64,000 nucleotides of DNA from Aaosphaeria pasadenensis. Taxonomy: Eukaryota > Ascomycota > Dothideomycetes > Pleosporales. Position 1 is the stretch's first letter. Every line of letters begins with the position of its first letter. The stretch lies in the NCBI GenBank assembly GCA_022813625.1, contig JAKLMB010000042.1:62001-126000 (forward strand). The letters are read 5' to 3'. Under the pieces are notes generated by a model, which saw only the letters and a list, made by a program, of their open reading frames with translations, ran no database searches and had not been told where the DNA came from. Shown here piece after piece: positions 11,711-23,205 of the stretch. The position numbers and the translations under genes were made by a program.

Positions 11711-11731
11711 ACCGACCAAATCGAGGTCGGT
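11711..11731. promoter_or_regulatory. Perfect 7-bp inverted repeat, candidate Zn2Cys6 operator
   Basis: ACCGACC (11711-11717) and GGTCGGT (11725-11731) are exact reverse complements separated by seven bases. Each arm carries a CGG triplet, in everted orientation. Dimeric Zn2Cys6 proteins bind such paired triplets. The site sits about 380 bp upstream of the sugar-transporter ATG and within reach of two linked regulators. Function is inferred. Confidence 0.35.
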
Positions 11732-12110
11732 CCAACCCGAGAATCGAATTCGGCCACTTCGGAGGTCTAGCGGCTCATGATTAGTGTCCCAGGAGATTCT
11801 TCCTCCACGCGCCCGGGCCTTCCCCAACGCGCCTCCAGATGGTGGAGTCTCCGGATTCTCCACAGCTTCTCAGCGCGCAAGCTTCACCATGTAGGGGACA
11901 TTGTGTGTTTAGCAATCCAAGCGTCTAGCCTCCAGAAGTTTTATCACGTCGTGGAGACGGATGCCGTAAGCCACAGAAGCTGCCTAGATGTTATAAAGAC
12001 GCCCCCCTGGGTTTTCGCTATTGCTTGGGTCACAGCCATCATTATCTTGGGCTCTCTTGTTTCTCTTGTCCATTTCTTGTCACTCAATCTAGTACACCCG
12101 GAAGACGACA

Positions 12111-13857
12111 ATGGCGAGAACAAGCCTAATCAAGTCCACCAAGGAAGCCATACAAGCGTCTCCTAAGGAAATCTTCAACTGGTACCTGTTCTTCTGTACC
12201 GCAGTGTGGAGTTTCTCCGGTGTAGCTAAAGGTTTTGACGAAGGTAATTACTTCCTCCTCCATGTGGATGTTGCTCGGTGCTTACTGAAGTCGACAGGAA
12301 ACATTGCATCTGTTGTGGTGATGACTAGCTTCAAAAAGAGATTTCATGTTGACCATGAATCCGAAAAGGACTATGCAAACACAAAAGGATGGCTGGTATC
12401 TATCGCGACCGCTGGCGCCGTGTTTGGCTGTCTGGCTTGTATCAAATTGGGCCAGTGGCTCGGACGCAAACGGACAATGCTCATCTTTACGATCGTTTAT
12501 ATCGCGGGCGTGTTTGGACAGACATTCTGTGGCGGAAGCTTGGGCGGCATGTATGCTAGCCGCTTCATCACGGGAATCGGTATTGGAACGACGACGGTTA
12601 TCCCTTCAGTCTATATCACCGAAGTAAGCCATTCTTCCAACGTCCCAATGTATGCGCAACTAACGCCCTTAGATTGCGCCACGAAGTATCCGAGGCCTTT
12701 TGACTCTCCAGTACGCTTGCTGTCAGCAGCTTGGAGTCGTCTTTGGATTCTTCTTTAACTACGGAGTCACCAAATATCATAAGGGAACACAGCTTCAGTG
12801 GCAATTGCCGACGGGTCTCCAATTGATTCCTGCAGTAATCTGGTTCATTGGCATCATCTTTACACCAGAGTCTCCACGATTCCTGCTTTCACAAAACAAA
12901 CCAACAGAAGCTATGGAAGTCCTGGTTGGCTTCAGGGGTCTTCCAGCAGATCATCCCTACGTGGCCGAGGAATTCCATGGAATGGAGCGCCAGTTGAATC
13001 TGGAGATTGAGGCTGTAAGCGGAGCAAGTAGTTGGGACCTGCTGAAGGAGACCTTCACCATTACCGAATACAGGAGACGCTTTGTACTCATGTTCCTTTG
13101 CCATCTCTTCAGTCAGTGGAGTGGAGCAAATGCCATCACTCAATATTCACCCACGATCTTCGGCTACTTGGGAATCGCAGGCGAAGAAGCTCGCTTCCTT
13201 GCAACGGGACTTTATGGAATCGTCAAGTTTGTCTCCGTCCTTTTGTTCTCGGTTTTCATCATCGACTTCATTGGCCGTCGGCGCTCGCTGTTAATGGGAA
13301 TTAGTTTGCAAATCGTCACCCTCATTTTCATTGGCGCATACCTGGGTGCCACCAACAATATGACCACTGCGGAAATCGAAGCAAGCGCAAGTACAACAGC
13401 AGCAAGCAAGGCAAGCATTGTAGCCATTTTCATCCATGCGGTAGCCTGGTCGATTGGCTGGTTTTCCATCCCATACCTCGTCTCGGCCGAGGTATTCCCT
13501 ATTCGAATCCGCAACTTGAATGTGTCGATTCTCATGGCTTTCCACTGGGCATTCTACTTCGGCTGCTCTCGCGCCATGCCCAGCTTATTAGCTGCTACTA
13601 AGCGATTTGGCGCGTTTGCCTTCTTTGCCGGCATGTGCATCATCTCTCTCACTTACGTTTTTTTCGCAATGCCCGAGACCGCCGGAAGATCTTTGGAGAG
13701 TATGGACAAGCTTTTCGAGCGCCCATGGTATACCGTACGTAGAGTTGCGTATCCGACCGCCGATGACCTATACGAATCTAAGCAGGCCAACCTGGGATCA
13801 AATGAGCTGATTGAGGAGAAGAACGAGGAGGTTCGGATTGATCAGAAAAATGTATAG
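12111..13857 (+). CDS. MFS sugar/quinate-type transporter
   Basis: Exons 12111-12243, 12298-12623 and 12673-13857 give 547 aa, with introns of 54 and 49 bp. It belongs to the sugar-porter family of the major facilitator superfamily and has about 12 membrane segments. Family motifs are in place: GRKR in the loop between segments 2 and 3, PESPRFL after segment 6, GRRRS in the middle of the second half, and PETAGRSLE after segment 12. It is most like fungal quinate permeases and related sugar or sugar-acid porters. The N-terminus begins with a short hydrophilic tail, and the C-terminal tail is acidic and Asn/Glu-rich. The large divergent promoter with a paired CGG site and the two adjacent regulators suggest induction by its substrate. 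The substrate itself (hexose, rhamnose, uronate or quinate-like acid) cannot be read from sequence. Confidence 0.88.
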
Positions 13858-14253
13858 TGGAATGAGATGGCGCAGTCTATGACAAGTTGTTGTAGCATAG
13901 CTGAAGATTCATTGCTTTAATGTACCTATTTGTCTGATAATATCAACTTCTAACGATATGATTTATGAAGTTGTTCGTTATATTCCCTGGCAAGGAAAAG
14001 CAATGGTATGCAACCGTGTGCTCAATGAATGTTGCCATGTTAGTAAAGACCTAGTTGGCTGCAATAATTATTCGAGGTTGTACTTACTACATGCGCTACT
14101 GGCAACAAAATGGCCTCGGTCGGCCCGCCACATTTTCTATCGATAACAACAATATTTCCACCTCAAATCTCGATCTATCCTCTTCTACCCACATATCTCA
14201 TTGTTATCATATCTATTAAAGACTGTTATGCAGGTGATATCCTTTCTTTCGCA

Positions 14254-16288
14254 ATGACAGATCTCATGACTCAAGCCTGTGAGAGATGCTGGAAGAGGAA
14301 GCAGAAGGTCTGTGTTCCTACCGTTTGGTGATCACGGGAGACATTTCAACAATTGCTTCACGACTGATGATCTTTTATGAAAATTCGAAACTAAATGACT
14401 TCTTCAGTGTTCACGGGAGTCGCCTATTTGTCTCCAATGTCGTCTCGCCTCTACCGACTGCAAACCTCGCCGCTTTGGTTCTACGGTGGATGCTCAAGAT
14501 CCTGGGAGTGGGAGCTTTGTAGAAAGCCTCAAACGAAGAATTGAAATGCTAGAGTCTCGTTTATCTGAGACAAGCTCTCCATCATTTGAGGACACTGCGT
14601 CATCTCGCATTCTGCAGGAAGATAGAAATCGTTCGAATCAGACATCCCCAATTGTTGGGATAATCGATCCCGCATTACGAGAGGCAAGCTCAACGAAGGA
14701 GGCCACAGACGCAATGCAAGAGGCTTCGTACCTCTCTCTTTCCGCCATGGCAGAGCCCACAGACCGTCAATCCGATGTATCACGAGGACTCTCATTTCTT
14801 TCCCTTCTATCCGCGGCGATGAAAGTCAACGGGACGAATCCAACATTACCAGAGGGTAGAAACCCATCTCTGACAGGGTCGCTTGCAGACTTCAGAAGTC
14901 ATTTTATTACTGACTATGACTTTCTCGATAAAATCGATCCGTCTGAGCCTTTTCAAGTTTTCCAAAATGCAGTCAATCAGTCGTACCCTTTCATCACCGA
15001 GTTCGAGCTGGGTGCTGCGCTTGCGCAGGTAATGGATGCAAGGAAAAATGGCACATTTGATCAAATTTTGAATCAGGATACTGGAAAGGTCGCGATTGTT
15101 TACCTCGGTCTGGCGATAGGAATTTTACTATCGTCAGACTACAATTACAAAGAGTTAATCGCAAATGAACTGATATTCAAAGCGGTGCAGCTCATGACGA
15201 ATGTATTCGACAATGCGACAGATCTCACGATGGGACAATGCTTAACGGCTCTAACAATTGCTTCACTATTCACCACGCATGGCGGATCGACGTGGCATCT
15301 GTTGGGTTTAGCTATGATGCGGTGCATTTCTTCCGGATGGCATACTGCTCGAGGTCCAACCTTTAATTCCCACGATGAAGACAGTAGGCGTAAGAGCAGG
15401 CTTCTATGGTCATTATATTCCTTGGACACGTGAGTGAAGACCCATCTCTCAACGTCACACCAGCTAACAAATTCAGATACATTAGCAGTTCTCTCGACAG
15501 GCCGTATTGTTTAAACAATGAAGACATTCTTGTCTCGGTATGAGTGGCAAGTTCCCTTTTGCGAATTCAATACTAACGGAAACACATAGCCACCTTTGTC
15601 CAACACAAGTAGCCCAAATCGCTCGGAGGATGCTTCGCATCGTTGTCTAGTGCAGCATGCCCAAATCATCCGAAATATACGTGATGATATGGATGCCGAA
15701 ATTCTGAGCCATTTCATTAATCTGCGCCATTGGAAGGAAACTCTACCTGGCCAGGTCAACTACTCTCCACTACAGCAAAGTCATCTCTACAATCGTGGCC
15801 TAATCGAAATCTTACAACAATCACGAGTAATCTTAGATCCCAGTTGTTTCATGATTGCTCAGCACGCTGAGGAATCCTTTATTGCCTTCCTGGACGTATA
15901 TGAGGGATCTCTTGTCCAACGAGAGAGCGCACCGTCGGCACTGGATTCCTTACAGATTTTCTTCATTGGAATCTGGATGGCCTCACGCCTCAACACTAAC
16001 ACCGCGATGAGCGACATTGAAGGTGCCCGCGAACGCTATCTGCATGCGATTTCTCGGTGTATGAGCATCCTTGCGCAGCTGTCCATGCGGTACCCTCCCG
16101 TCCAGAGTCTACGAAACATCCTGCTAGAGCTGCAGCTCGCTCACCTCAGTCTCGGTCCTCCGATCCAACCGGACGCCCTCCAAAGGCTTGTTAGTGAGTC
16201 GCCAATTTCAATCTCGGCGGGGTTCCGCAATGTGATCTTCGTCGGGTTTCCGTCACGCGTCGAACAACAGCCGAGGAATCGAAGCTAG
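14254..16288 (+). CDS. Zn2Cys6 transcription factor (cluster regulator candidate 2)
   Basis: Exons 14254-14307, 14408-15429, 15477-15537 and 15590-16288 give 611 aa. The zinc cluster is built only after splicing the 100-bp first intron, which restores Cys9-x2-Cys12-x6-Cys19-x6-Cys26-x2-Cys29-x6-Cys36. This supports the intron although its donor (GTCTGT) is unusual. A short coiled-coil linker follows (SLKRRIEMLESRL), then the fungal-specific middle homology region with the typical 'RRKSRLLWSLYSLDTYISSSLDRP' pattern across the third junction. It lies between the sugar transporter and the Dal5-type transporter, all on the same strand. The extreme C-terminus looks less conserved, and a GTTAGTGAG donor within it (near 16190) may mark another intron. 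The C-terminal 30-40 residues are therefore uncertain. Confidence 0.8.
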
Positions 16289-16590
16289 TTCCTCGGGCGC
16301 TGTCCGAAGCCTCCTCGGTGGGCACCGATAGCAACAACCAAATTAGCGTCCTCAGGAAGCCAAGCACCGTTTACCCCACAATGGGAAGCCGCCCCCAGGT
16401 ATAGTGTACGGGGTCTGGGGAAAATGGAGAGCTGATGAAGATGCATAGTGCAAGTTGCCGCATTGGCAATAATTGGCATTTTATGGCGTACGTTGTATAA
16501 AAGACAGCAGCATGTCGATTGTACAGCAACCAAGGCAATTGCATCTTCTCAACATCTCCAAGTCTTTGAAGATCAAACAACAAAGTCACC

Positions 16591-18188
16591 ATGGCTATAT
16601 CGTCCGAACACAAAGGGGAGTCGACGCCAAAAGCAAGCGGAGAGATCGTCAAGATCGAAAATGCAGACATCCGCGAGGAAGATGAGTGGATTCAACGATA
16701 TCCCCTTCTGCGAGATAAGTCTCAGGAAGAGTTGGACGGTTTGAACAAAGCTGTACTCAAGAAATTGGATTGGAGGTTTTTGCCATGTATTACTGCTATG
16801 CTCCTTATGAAGTAAGATCAACAAATTTCGTTATACATGCATCTATTCTTACCAATGCCCAGTTACCTCGATCGAATTAACGTGAGCAACGCACGCTTGG
16901 CTGGCATGCAAAAGGATCTTGATATGAGCGATGTGGAATGGTCGGCTGGAATCTCACTGTTTTATGTCGGCTACATCATATCTCAGGTGCCTGCCAACGT
17001 TTTGATTGCTAAATCCTCACCACGCATCATGCTGCCGTGTATGATGCTCGGCTGGTCGGCTTGTACGATATGTATGCCAGCGGTAACCAGCGCCTGGGGT
17101 TTCATGCTATGTCGGTTCCTGGTCGGCCTCACAGAGGGGCCGTTCGTACCTGTTGTTGCCCTCCTTACCTCGTCCTGGTACACAAAGCAAGAATCTCCTT
17201 TGCGAATGGGCATTTGGCATGCAGGGAATATCATCTCAAATGTCTTTTCTGGCCTACTCTCCGCCGCAATCCTCACCAACATGGATAACGTTGCAGGACT
17301 GAGTGCCTGGCAATGGTTCCTGCTTCTCGAGGGTATTGTTAGCATTCTCGTGGCGATTCCTGGGTTCTGGCTACTTCCCAACTTTCCAAATAACACCGGA
17401 ACGTACTTCTTCACCCCCGAGGAATCGGAGATGTCCCAATACAGGCAGCTCGTATCAGCTGGCGGTATCTCTGAGGATGATGAGGGAGACTACTGGGGTG
17501 GGTTCTGGATGGCCGTCAAAGATCCTTTCACCTGGCTCTTTGCTGGCATGCACTTCTTTATCATTATTGCCCAGTCCTTCAAGGATTTCTTTCCTTCTAT
17601 CGTCGGTATGTACTCGACACATGTACAGACAATTTCACGTTCCTAATGAAAACAGGTACACTCGGATTCACGAAAGTTCAAACCTATCTTGTTCAAGCAC
17701 CACCATATGTTATCTCGTACATTGTAACCCTTGTCATCTCCTGGTCCTCTGGACGTAGACTCGAGCACTGTTGGCACATCGTTGGGGCAATTGCCATGTC
17801 TCTCGTCGGAGCTGCTGTCATGATATCGACGCTCAACGTTGGTGCGCGCTATTTCTCGATGATACTCCTCTGCTCTGGGCCTTTCGTTGCTCTCAACATC
17901 CAATTATCTTGGGAGACTACCGTTGTTCCACGGCCGCGAACCAAGCGAGCAGCGCTGATCGCAATTGCCAATTGCGTGTCCAGCGTCTCTCACTGGTTCA
18001 CCCCATATTTCTTTCTTACCAATCAGGAACCGAGGTATCAACTTGGAGGTGGCTGTATCATTGTCGGTGCAGGTCTGACGATTGTTTTCTGCGTCGCTAC
18101 TCGATACTGGTGCATTAGGAAAAATAAGATCCTGGAGAAAGAGGAGGAGAGAACTGGGGTGGTGAACAGCTGGAGATATGCTTCGTAA
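16591..18188 (+). CDS. MFS anion:cation symporter, Dal5/allantoate permease family
   Basis: Exons 16591-16811, 16863-17605 and 17656-18188 give 498 aa. The protein is of the Dal5-like anion:cation symporter family, known for uptake of allantoate, nicotinate, pantothenate, tartrate and other organic anions. The N-terminal 'KLDWRFLPCITAMLLMNYLDR' pattern, completed across the first intron, is diagnostic, and about 12 membrane segments follow. The first 50 residues are hydrophilic and acidic. Downstream it converges with the rhamnogalacturonan lyase gene (320 bp between stops). Its position between a regulator and a pectin-cleaving enzyme suggests import of an acidic breakdown product, for example an unsaturated or free uronate. 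That substrate is inference only. Confidence 0.87.
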
Positions 18189-18508
18189 AGTCCTGGAAGA
18201 CCGCGCTTTACTAGGCGTAACGTGGTGGCGGCTATCAAGCTTGCCAATCTTTGCGAAGTGGCTTGTCGAGAATATTCTGCAACAGCAAAGTCTATACTAC
18301 AACAGCGTGTGACACATTCAGACAACTATTCTATGAGAACAAACGGTAGATTTGGAGCCAGGATTCGATATTTCTTAGTTACAGAGTAGCAGTCCTGTAA
18401 AGCGCTGCTGGAGCATGTCAAAAGACATTCCTTAATTTTACGCCTTTCATCCAAAGGGTTAACATCTGCAGACTGAATAACACGTGCTGCAGCATGGCGA
18501 TTGCTTAT

Positions 18509-20349
18509 TCACCGTTTGACATAGGAAATATCCGGTTTGGGCGGAGTCGCCATGTTGTGACCGAGGAAGTAATCGACATGATGAGACTGAAGATATCCTT
18601 TGACCGTCATATCATTTCGATACGCAGGATTGTGCGCAAGCGTATATAGCCGGATGTCGCTGGGTTGGTCGGTTGTGAAGATGAGTAGCTCAGAGTTCTT
18701 TTCATTCTTTAGTATGACCTCCTCACGCCAGTCGCCGAAGATGTCAGCAACAAAACCAGGCTGACGGCCACCAGGATTGACCGCCCCAAATTTTGAAACA
18801 GTAACAAGGCGTTCAACTGATTGAGTGGAAGGGTTCCATTTCTCAATCTAAATGTTTCTCCCCATTAGCGTCTTCACCAAGCTGGATAATCAGGTACACG
18901 TACCTTGCCATCATTGTACAGCTCCATAGTCGCGTCGCCATCCCACCATAGGCCGAGCTGGGGCCATGGGGCCTCATCGGAAATCTTTTTGTTACTCTTA
19001 GCGTTGTACAATCCAGAAAATGCCCAGACTTCCATTCCAGGCTGATTTGGATCGATATCTCCCACCATGCCTCTTCCGACATCTCCAACTTCAGTTCCAT
19101 AATGTTCCCATAGTAGCTTTCCCGTTGTAGCATCGTAGTAGTAGTCTTCAAGTAGATTCTCATTATTCTGCTGTATTCCGTACCCTTGGAGGCCTTTGCG
19201 GTCGGGATCCATTTTCGCGATGTGCCAGCGGTCTCCATGAACAACGATGCTGGGCATTCCATATTTCATGCTTCCATCTCGTCCATTGAGACAAAAGCCA
19301 ATTTCGCAAACTTCATCAAACCCGTCTTCATCAACGTCGATCACGCGTGAATTGTGTCCATCCGGTCTCCCTTGGAAGTCGTCGCCCTTCTTGACCCACT
19401 TTCTTGTAAGCTCTTTCCCATCAAATGTCCAAGCGGCCATCATGCGATTAAAGTCGCCCTTGTTGGGTTGGCGATTTTTCATCCAAGCGACAAGGTGCGG
19501 AGTTTTGCCATCAAGATAACCAACCATCAAACGAGCAGCCAAAGGACCGTTTGCGATGTAATCGGTCGGTATTGGGGACTTCGCCTTCAGTTTACCAGTA
19601 AACCCATCGAGTACAGCGATGAATTGTTCGTCATTGTTGGCGTGTTCGAACCTGGTTCCATCGCCAAACGTGACTCCGTTGGCAATTCGAAGAGCAATCT
19701 CTGCTTTGCCATCGCCATCAAGGTCGTATGAAGTTACGCCATCCCAATGGCCGATGCTAATTGCAGTTGCTCCAGGCTCAATGTTGTTTTGATTCTCGCT
19801 GTTAGGGCCGAGATTGACTTCCCATAGGAATGTGCCGTTGGAGGTATAGGCCTCGATGCTTTGGACAGTGTTGTGCCGGTCTACAATGTAGTCGTATTCA
19901 CCATCGCCATCAAGATCCCCTACCCAGACGTATTTAATGTTGCCAGTTTCTTTGATAGGGACGCGATGAACAGGTTCAATCATATGATCTGAATCGAGTG
20001 TGAACGTCCCGCTTGCTGAGCCTTCTTTTCCATCGTTGACGGGGCGGACGTGATAATGATTATCCTTGCCCAAGTCCGCCTCAGAGTCGATGAAGTTTGT
20101 TCCTTTTGTCAGAACATTTGAATTGAGTTTCAAGGGATTGCCGTTGTCTGTAGCGCGATAGACATTGAACCCGATCTTGGTATCATCGAGACCGAGGAGA
20201 CGCCAAGATACAAGGACCTCACTGCTACTTTTTCGGACTGCTACGACACCCCGACCCAAGCTCTCCATGGGTCTTGTTGCATGGGTTGGAAAAACGAATG
20301 ATAAGGTGATAAGGCTCATCACAGTTGGCAACAGGCAAGGAGGCCTCAT
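18509..20349 (-). CDS. Secreted rhamnogalacturonan lyase, polysaccharide lyase family 11
   Basis: Exons (minus strand) 20349-18904 and 18847-18509 with a 56-bp intron give 594 aa. The downstream exon restores the family C-terminus (pattern 'NPAYRND.T.KGY.QSHH.DYFLG'), which an unspliced reading would lose. A signal peptide covers about residues 1-25. An N-terminal beta-sheet domain is followed by a beta-propeller with repeated calcium-binding loops (DLDGDGEYD, DLDGDGKAE, DVDEDGFDE). PL11 enzymes cut the alternating rhamnose-galacturonate backbone of rhamnogalacturonan I by beta-elimination and depend on calcium. Secretion fits action on plant cell walls. This is the only extracellular enzyme of the presumed catabolic block. 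PL11 is best known from bacteria, so a transfer origin deserves testing. Confidence 0.9.
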
Positions 20350-21279
20350 TGTGACCGAAGCGTCTCGCGGAAATCAAACAAGTTCAAAAGATGCAGAGAT
20401 CGAGATTCTTATTCAAAATCTCATGATTTTCTGAACCTGTTTCTCTTGGGCCTTTTATAGCCTTGAATTCTCCTCATTTCGCCTCTGTCTGTCCCGTTTA
20501 CGATTGTCAAAGCTTTAAAATCCGGGGTGCATCGTATAGTTACCCCACAAAACCGCTAAACTACGAACATAGCCGTAAATGTCCACGAATTGGGTGGTTC
20601 CAGCACAAGATTGAACACATTGACTTGCTCCGCCTCTCCGCGAACGATAGTCCGGAAACAGAATGTATATTCGAAAGAGCCCGAACACCGAGTGCAATAT
20701 GTGGAAAGATTGTATATACTTCCTACCAAACGATGTCTTCCCAGCCAAGAGGTCATTGCTCAATACTAAGTTCAGCGCACGCGCTCTCCTTTCGTTTGAA
20801 TGTAACTCACGTTATGAATCGCCAGCAACCGAAACATTACTGTCTTAACTCTAGCACACAAACGGCATGATGCACACGTTGCAAATATTGCTAGCACCGT
20901 AATGGCATCGTATCAACTGAACCTGTGGATTTTCCAAGATCAAACCAAAAGTGGCTCAACAACTTATGAACGTCACTAAATGGCCGAGACTGAGTTCAAT
21001 TCTCATGTTTTGTTTTCATTTCGCATTCGGTTTTCCAAGCTTCTGAATTTTGACAATCGCCGTTACGTTTCCTCCGAAGAACGATGGAGTAAGAAATGAT
21101 CGCCGTGGATAAGAATAGATATGTAGTGCGAATATTCTATTATCTATTGTCTAATCTTTTCTAAGGTCTATAAGTTTATCTATGGTCTATAAGTCTATCT
21201 ATGGTTTATAAGTTTTCCAATGTACAGTACCCGAATCCCTGAACCAATCAACCGCTTACATTCCTCCTCACTCTTTCCT
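20350..21279. other. Intergenic region upstream of the lyase gene, no gene seen
   Basis: This holds the promoter of the lyase and the 3' flank of the next minus-strand gene. Only short open frames without resemblance to known proteins occur. An AT-rich direct repeat of a TCTATGGT(C/T)TATAAGT-like unit lies near 21165-21215, in the 3' flank of the secreted-protein gene. Confidence 0.4.
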
Positions 21280-22413
21280 CTATTTCTTTCCGTCGGTCTT
21301 TGGCTTCGTTGTTGGAGGTTCGTCATTTCCCTCCCCAATAACATAAATCTTGTGTTCACCCTGTTGATACACAATTTCTGGATGTGGCTTCTCATCTCTG
21401 CCATGCTCCGAATCGACCCTCCAACCGTGCTCTACCCACTCATCAAGAGGACCCATGCGATGGTAATAAAACTTGATCTCTTGCTCTTTGCCCTTACCCT
21501 TAACTGCCTTGACCCTGTCGGCTTCGTTGATAGGCATATAAGCGTTATTGATAGGGTGGAGTGGATCGTCCCAAATAGCGCCAGTGCAAGCTTTGTTGTA
21601 TGCTTGCAACCACGTTGACTTTTTCTCCCATACGTCCATCAAGGCATCACAAGTAGGCGCCTGATTAGCTTCGAGCTGTTCGAAAAGTCTGATGACCCAT
21701 TCGCCCTTGTCGACTTTCCCCTTCTTCATTGCAGCTTGAATCGCCTGTGTTCCGTGTTCTGGGTATTCCGTTAGACCACGTATGGTAAGAAAATACGCCA
21801 TCTGGGTTAACTTACGTTTATTATCATCGCCCTTGACAAGCATCATGACTTCCGACTTTCCTCCCTGGTCGCTGCTTGCGTGGCAGGTTTCTTCCAGACT
21901 GTCTCCTAGTTTTGCCTTCACCTGATCAGTGACGTAGAATCCATGCCTGAGCTGATTTTCCATGGTGCCCTTCAAAAATCCCTTCAATGCACCTGACTGG
22001 TCTCTGGAATCTGGCCCATCTCCCACCCATCGGATCTTCCATGGCACGTTGAAGCAAAGAATTCCAATACAATCAGCCTCGCAAACCGAAGTAACTCCAT
22101 CACCTTTGCAGTTGTACTTTGCAATTTTGGGATTCAATCTGTGGCCCTCCGGGTTTTTTCCCTTGAGCTTATTGTAATCTTCCTTGTTGATCTCGTGATT
22201 CTTCATCTCTCCGCCGTCTCTTTTTGTCTGCTTTCCCTTCTTTTTGGCATCCCACATTGGCCATTTACCATCCTTTTCATCTCTAACAGCCAGTGCGGAA
22301 GCCTCTTGCTCGAAATCTAACGGATCAACAGATCCCTCGCTATAAGGAACCACGGCACCATGCACCATGCCAAGAGAGGCGCAAAGGTAAATGAGTGCGG
22401 TACTATGCTTCAT
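21280..22413 (-). CDS. Secreted cysteine-containing protein of unknown function
   Basis: An intronless frame of 377 aa. The ATG at 22413 is preferred over an upstream in-frame one because it places a clean signal peptide (MKHSTALIYLCASLGMVHG) at the N-terminus. A dibasic KR site follows a Lys-rich segment near residue 60 and could be a Kex2 processing site. The mature part has about seven cysteines, four of them in one cluster (CKGDGVTSVCEADCIGILC), then Trp/Lys-rich hydrophilic sequence. The C-terminus is acidic and ends in a short Lys/Pro-rich tail. I do not recognise the family. Secretion and cysteines are compatible with an effector or an extracellular enzyme, without direct support. Confidence 0.65.
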   Translation of the reverse strand: MKHSTALIYLCASLGMVHGAVVPYSEGSVDPLDFEQEASALAVRDEKDGKWPMWDAKKKGKQTKRDGGEMKNHEINKEDYNKLKGKNPEGHRLNPKIAKYNCKGDGVTSVCEADCIGILCFNVPWKIRWVGDGPDSRDQSGALKGFLKGTMENQLRHGFYVTDQVKAKLGDSLEETCHASSDQGGKSEVMMLVKGDDNKRKLTQMAYFLTIRGLTEYPEHGTQAIQAAMKKGKVDKGEWVIRLFEQLEANQAPTCDALMDVWEKKSTWLQAYNKACTGAIWDDPLHPINNAYMPINEADRVKAVKGKGKEQEIKFYYHRMGPLDEWVEHGWRVDSEHGRDEKPHPEIVYQQGEHKIYVIGEGNDEPPTTKPKTDGKK

Positions 22414-23205
22414 ACTGCTGGATTTTGACAGAACAACAGAATGAAAGATAATAACAAAAGGTAGTAAAAGGTCGTGTAACACAGCCGGCTGGATTTGACG
22501 AGATTAGGATGAGGGTTGGTGGGTTGGTGAATTGGGAGTTGTTTGGATTGGATGAAAATGATCTCAACGCAAGATATCAATCATCTTTATACCATTCTCC
22601 AAGCCACGTACAATAGACATGTTTGAGAAGACTGGCATATCTCGAATGGACACATCTATCTCCATAAACGTGTAGTAGTGGCAGGGCAAAGGTTAACCGG
22701 CTATGAGGCAACTTGATAGAACAACTGTACTTGGGACCCACCATACTGAGGACACTGCAACAGAACAACACTGCTTTGATAGGGCTGAACGCAGCAGCCA
22801 AGTACACAGGATTGTGGCAATGTCCCAGAAGCCTCGTATACAGCTGATCTCCGGTGAAGTACTCCACACCCCTGAGATCTGTCACGAAAGAGACTCCACT
22901 TTCATCTGTCTCGCACACTATAAGCCTCCATACCGGCACACGATAGCCGACGCTTGAACTGATGGGTACATTAACCACGTTTCGATGTCTTGAAAGATAA
23001 GCTCTCAACTTGGATCATCACTAGATGGCATTTTGGTAGCTATTCTGGGTCATTTGTGAGGGATCACTGATGGGAATCGATGTAGGGTTCAACAATGGCT
23101 ACGTTGAGGAATTCATTACAGGTTGGAGTTGAGCCAAATGCCATGTTTTACTTTCAGATTTGGTAGCTACTCTAGATGATGTGAGGAAGTGCCATTCTTC
23201 TATCC

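Larger units (their letters stand above)
10080..12110. promoter_or_regulatory. Two-kilobase divergent intergenic region between dehydrogenase and sugar transporter
   Basis: No complete gene is apparent. An everted CCG-N6-CGG (10211-10222) lies about 130 bp upstream of the dehydrogenase start. A perfect 7-bp inverted repeat lies at 11711-11731, about 380 bp upstream of the transporter start. A protein-like open segment is found at 10842-11105 and is listed separately. A 2-kb divergent spacer in this compact part of the window is long enough to hold regulatory sites or a decayed gene. Confidence 0.4.
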
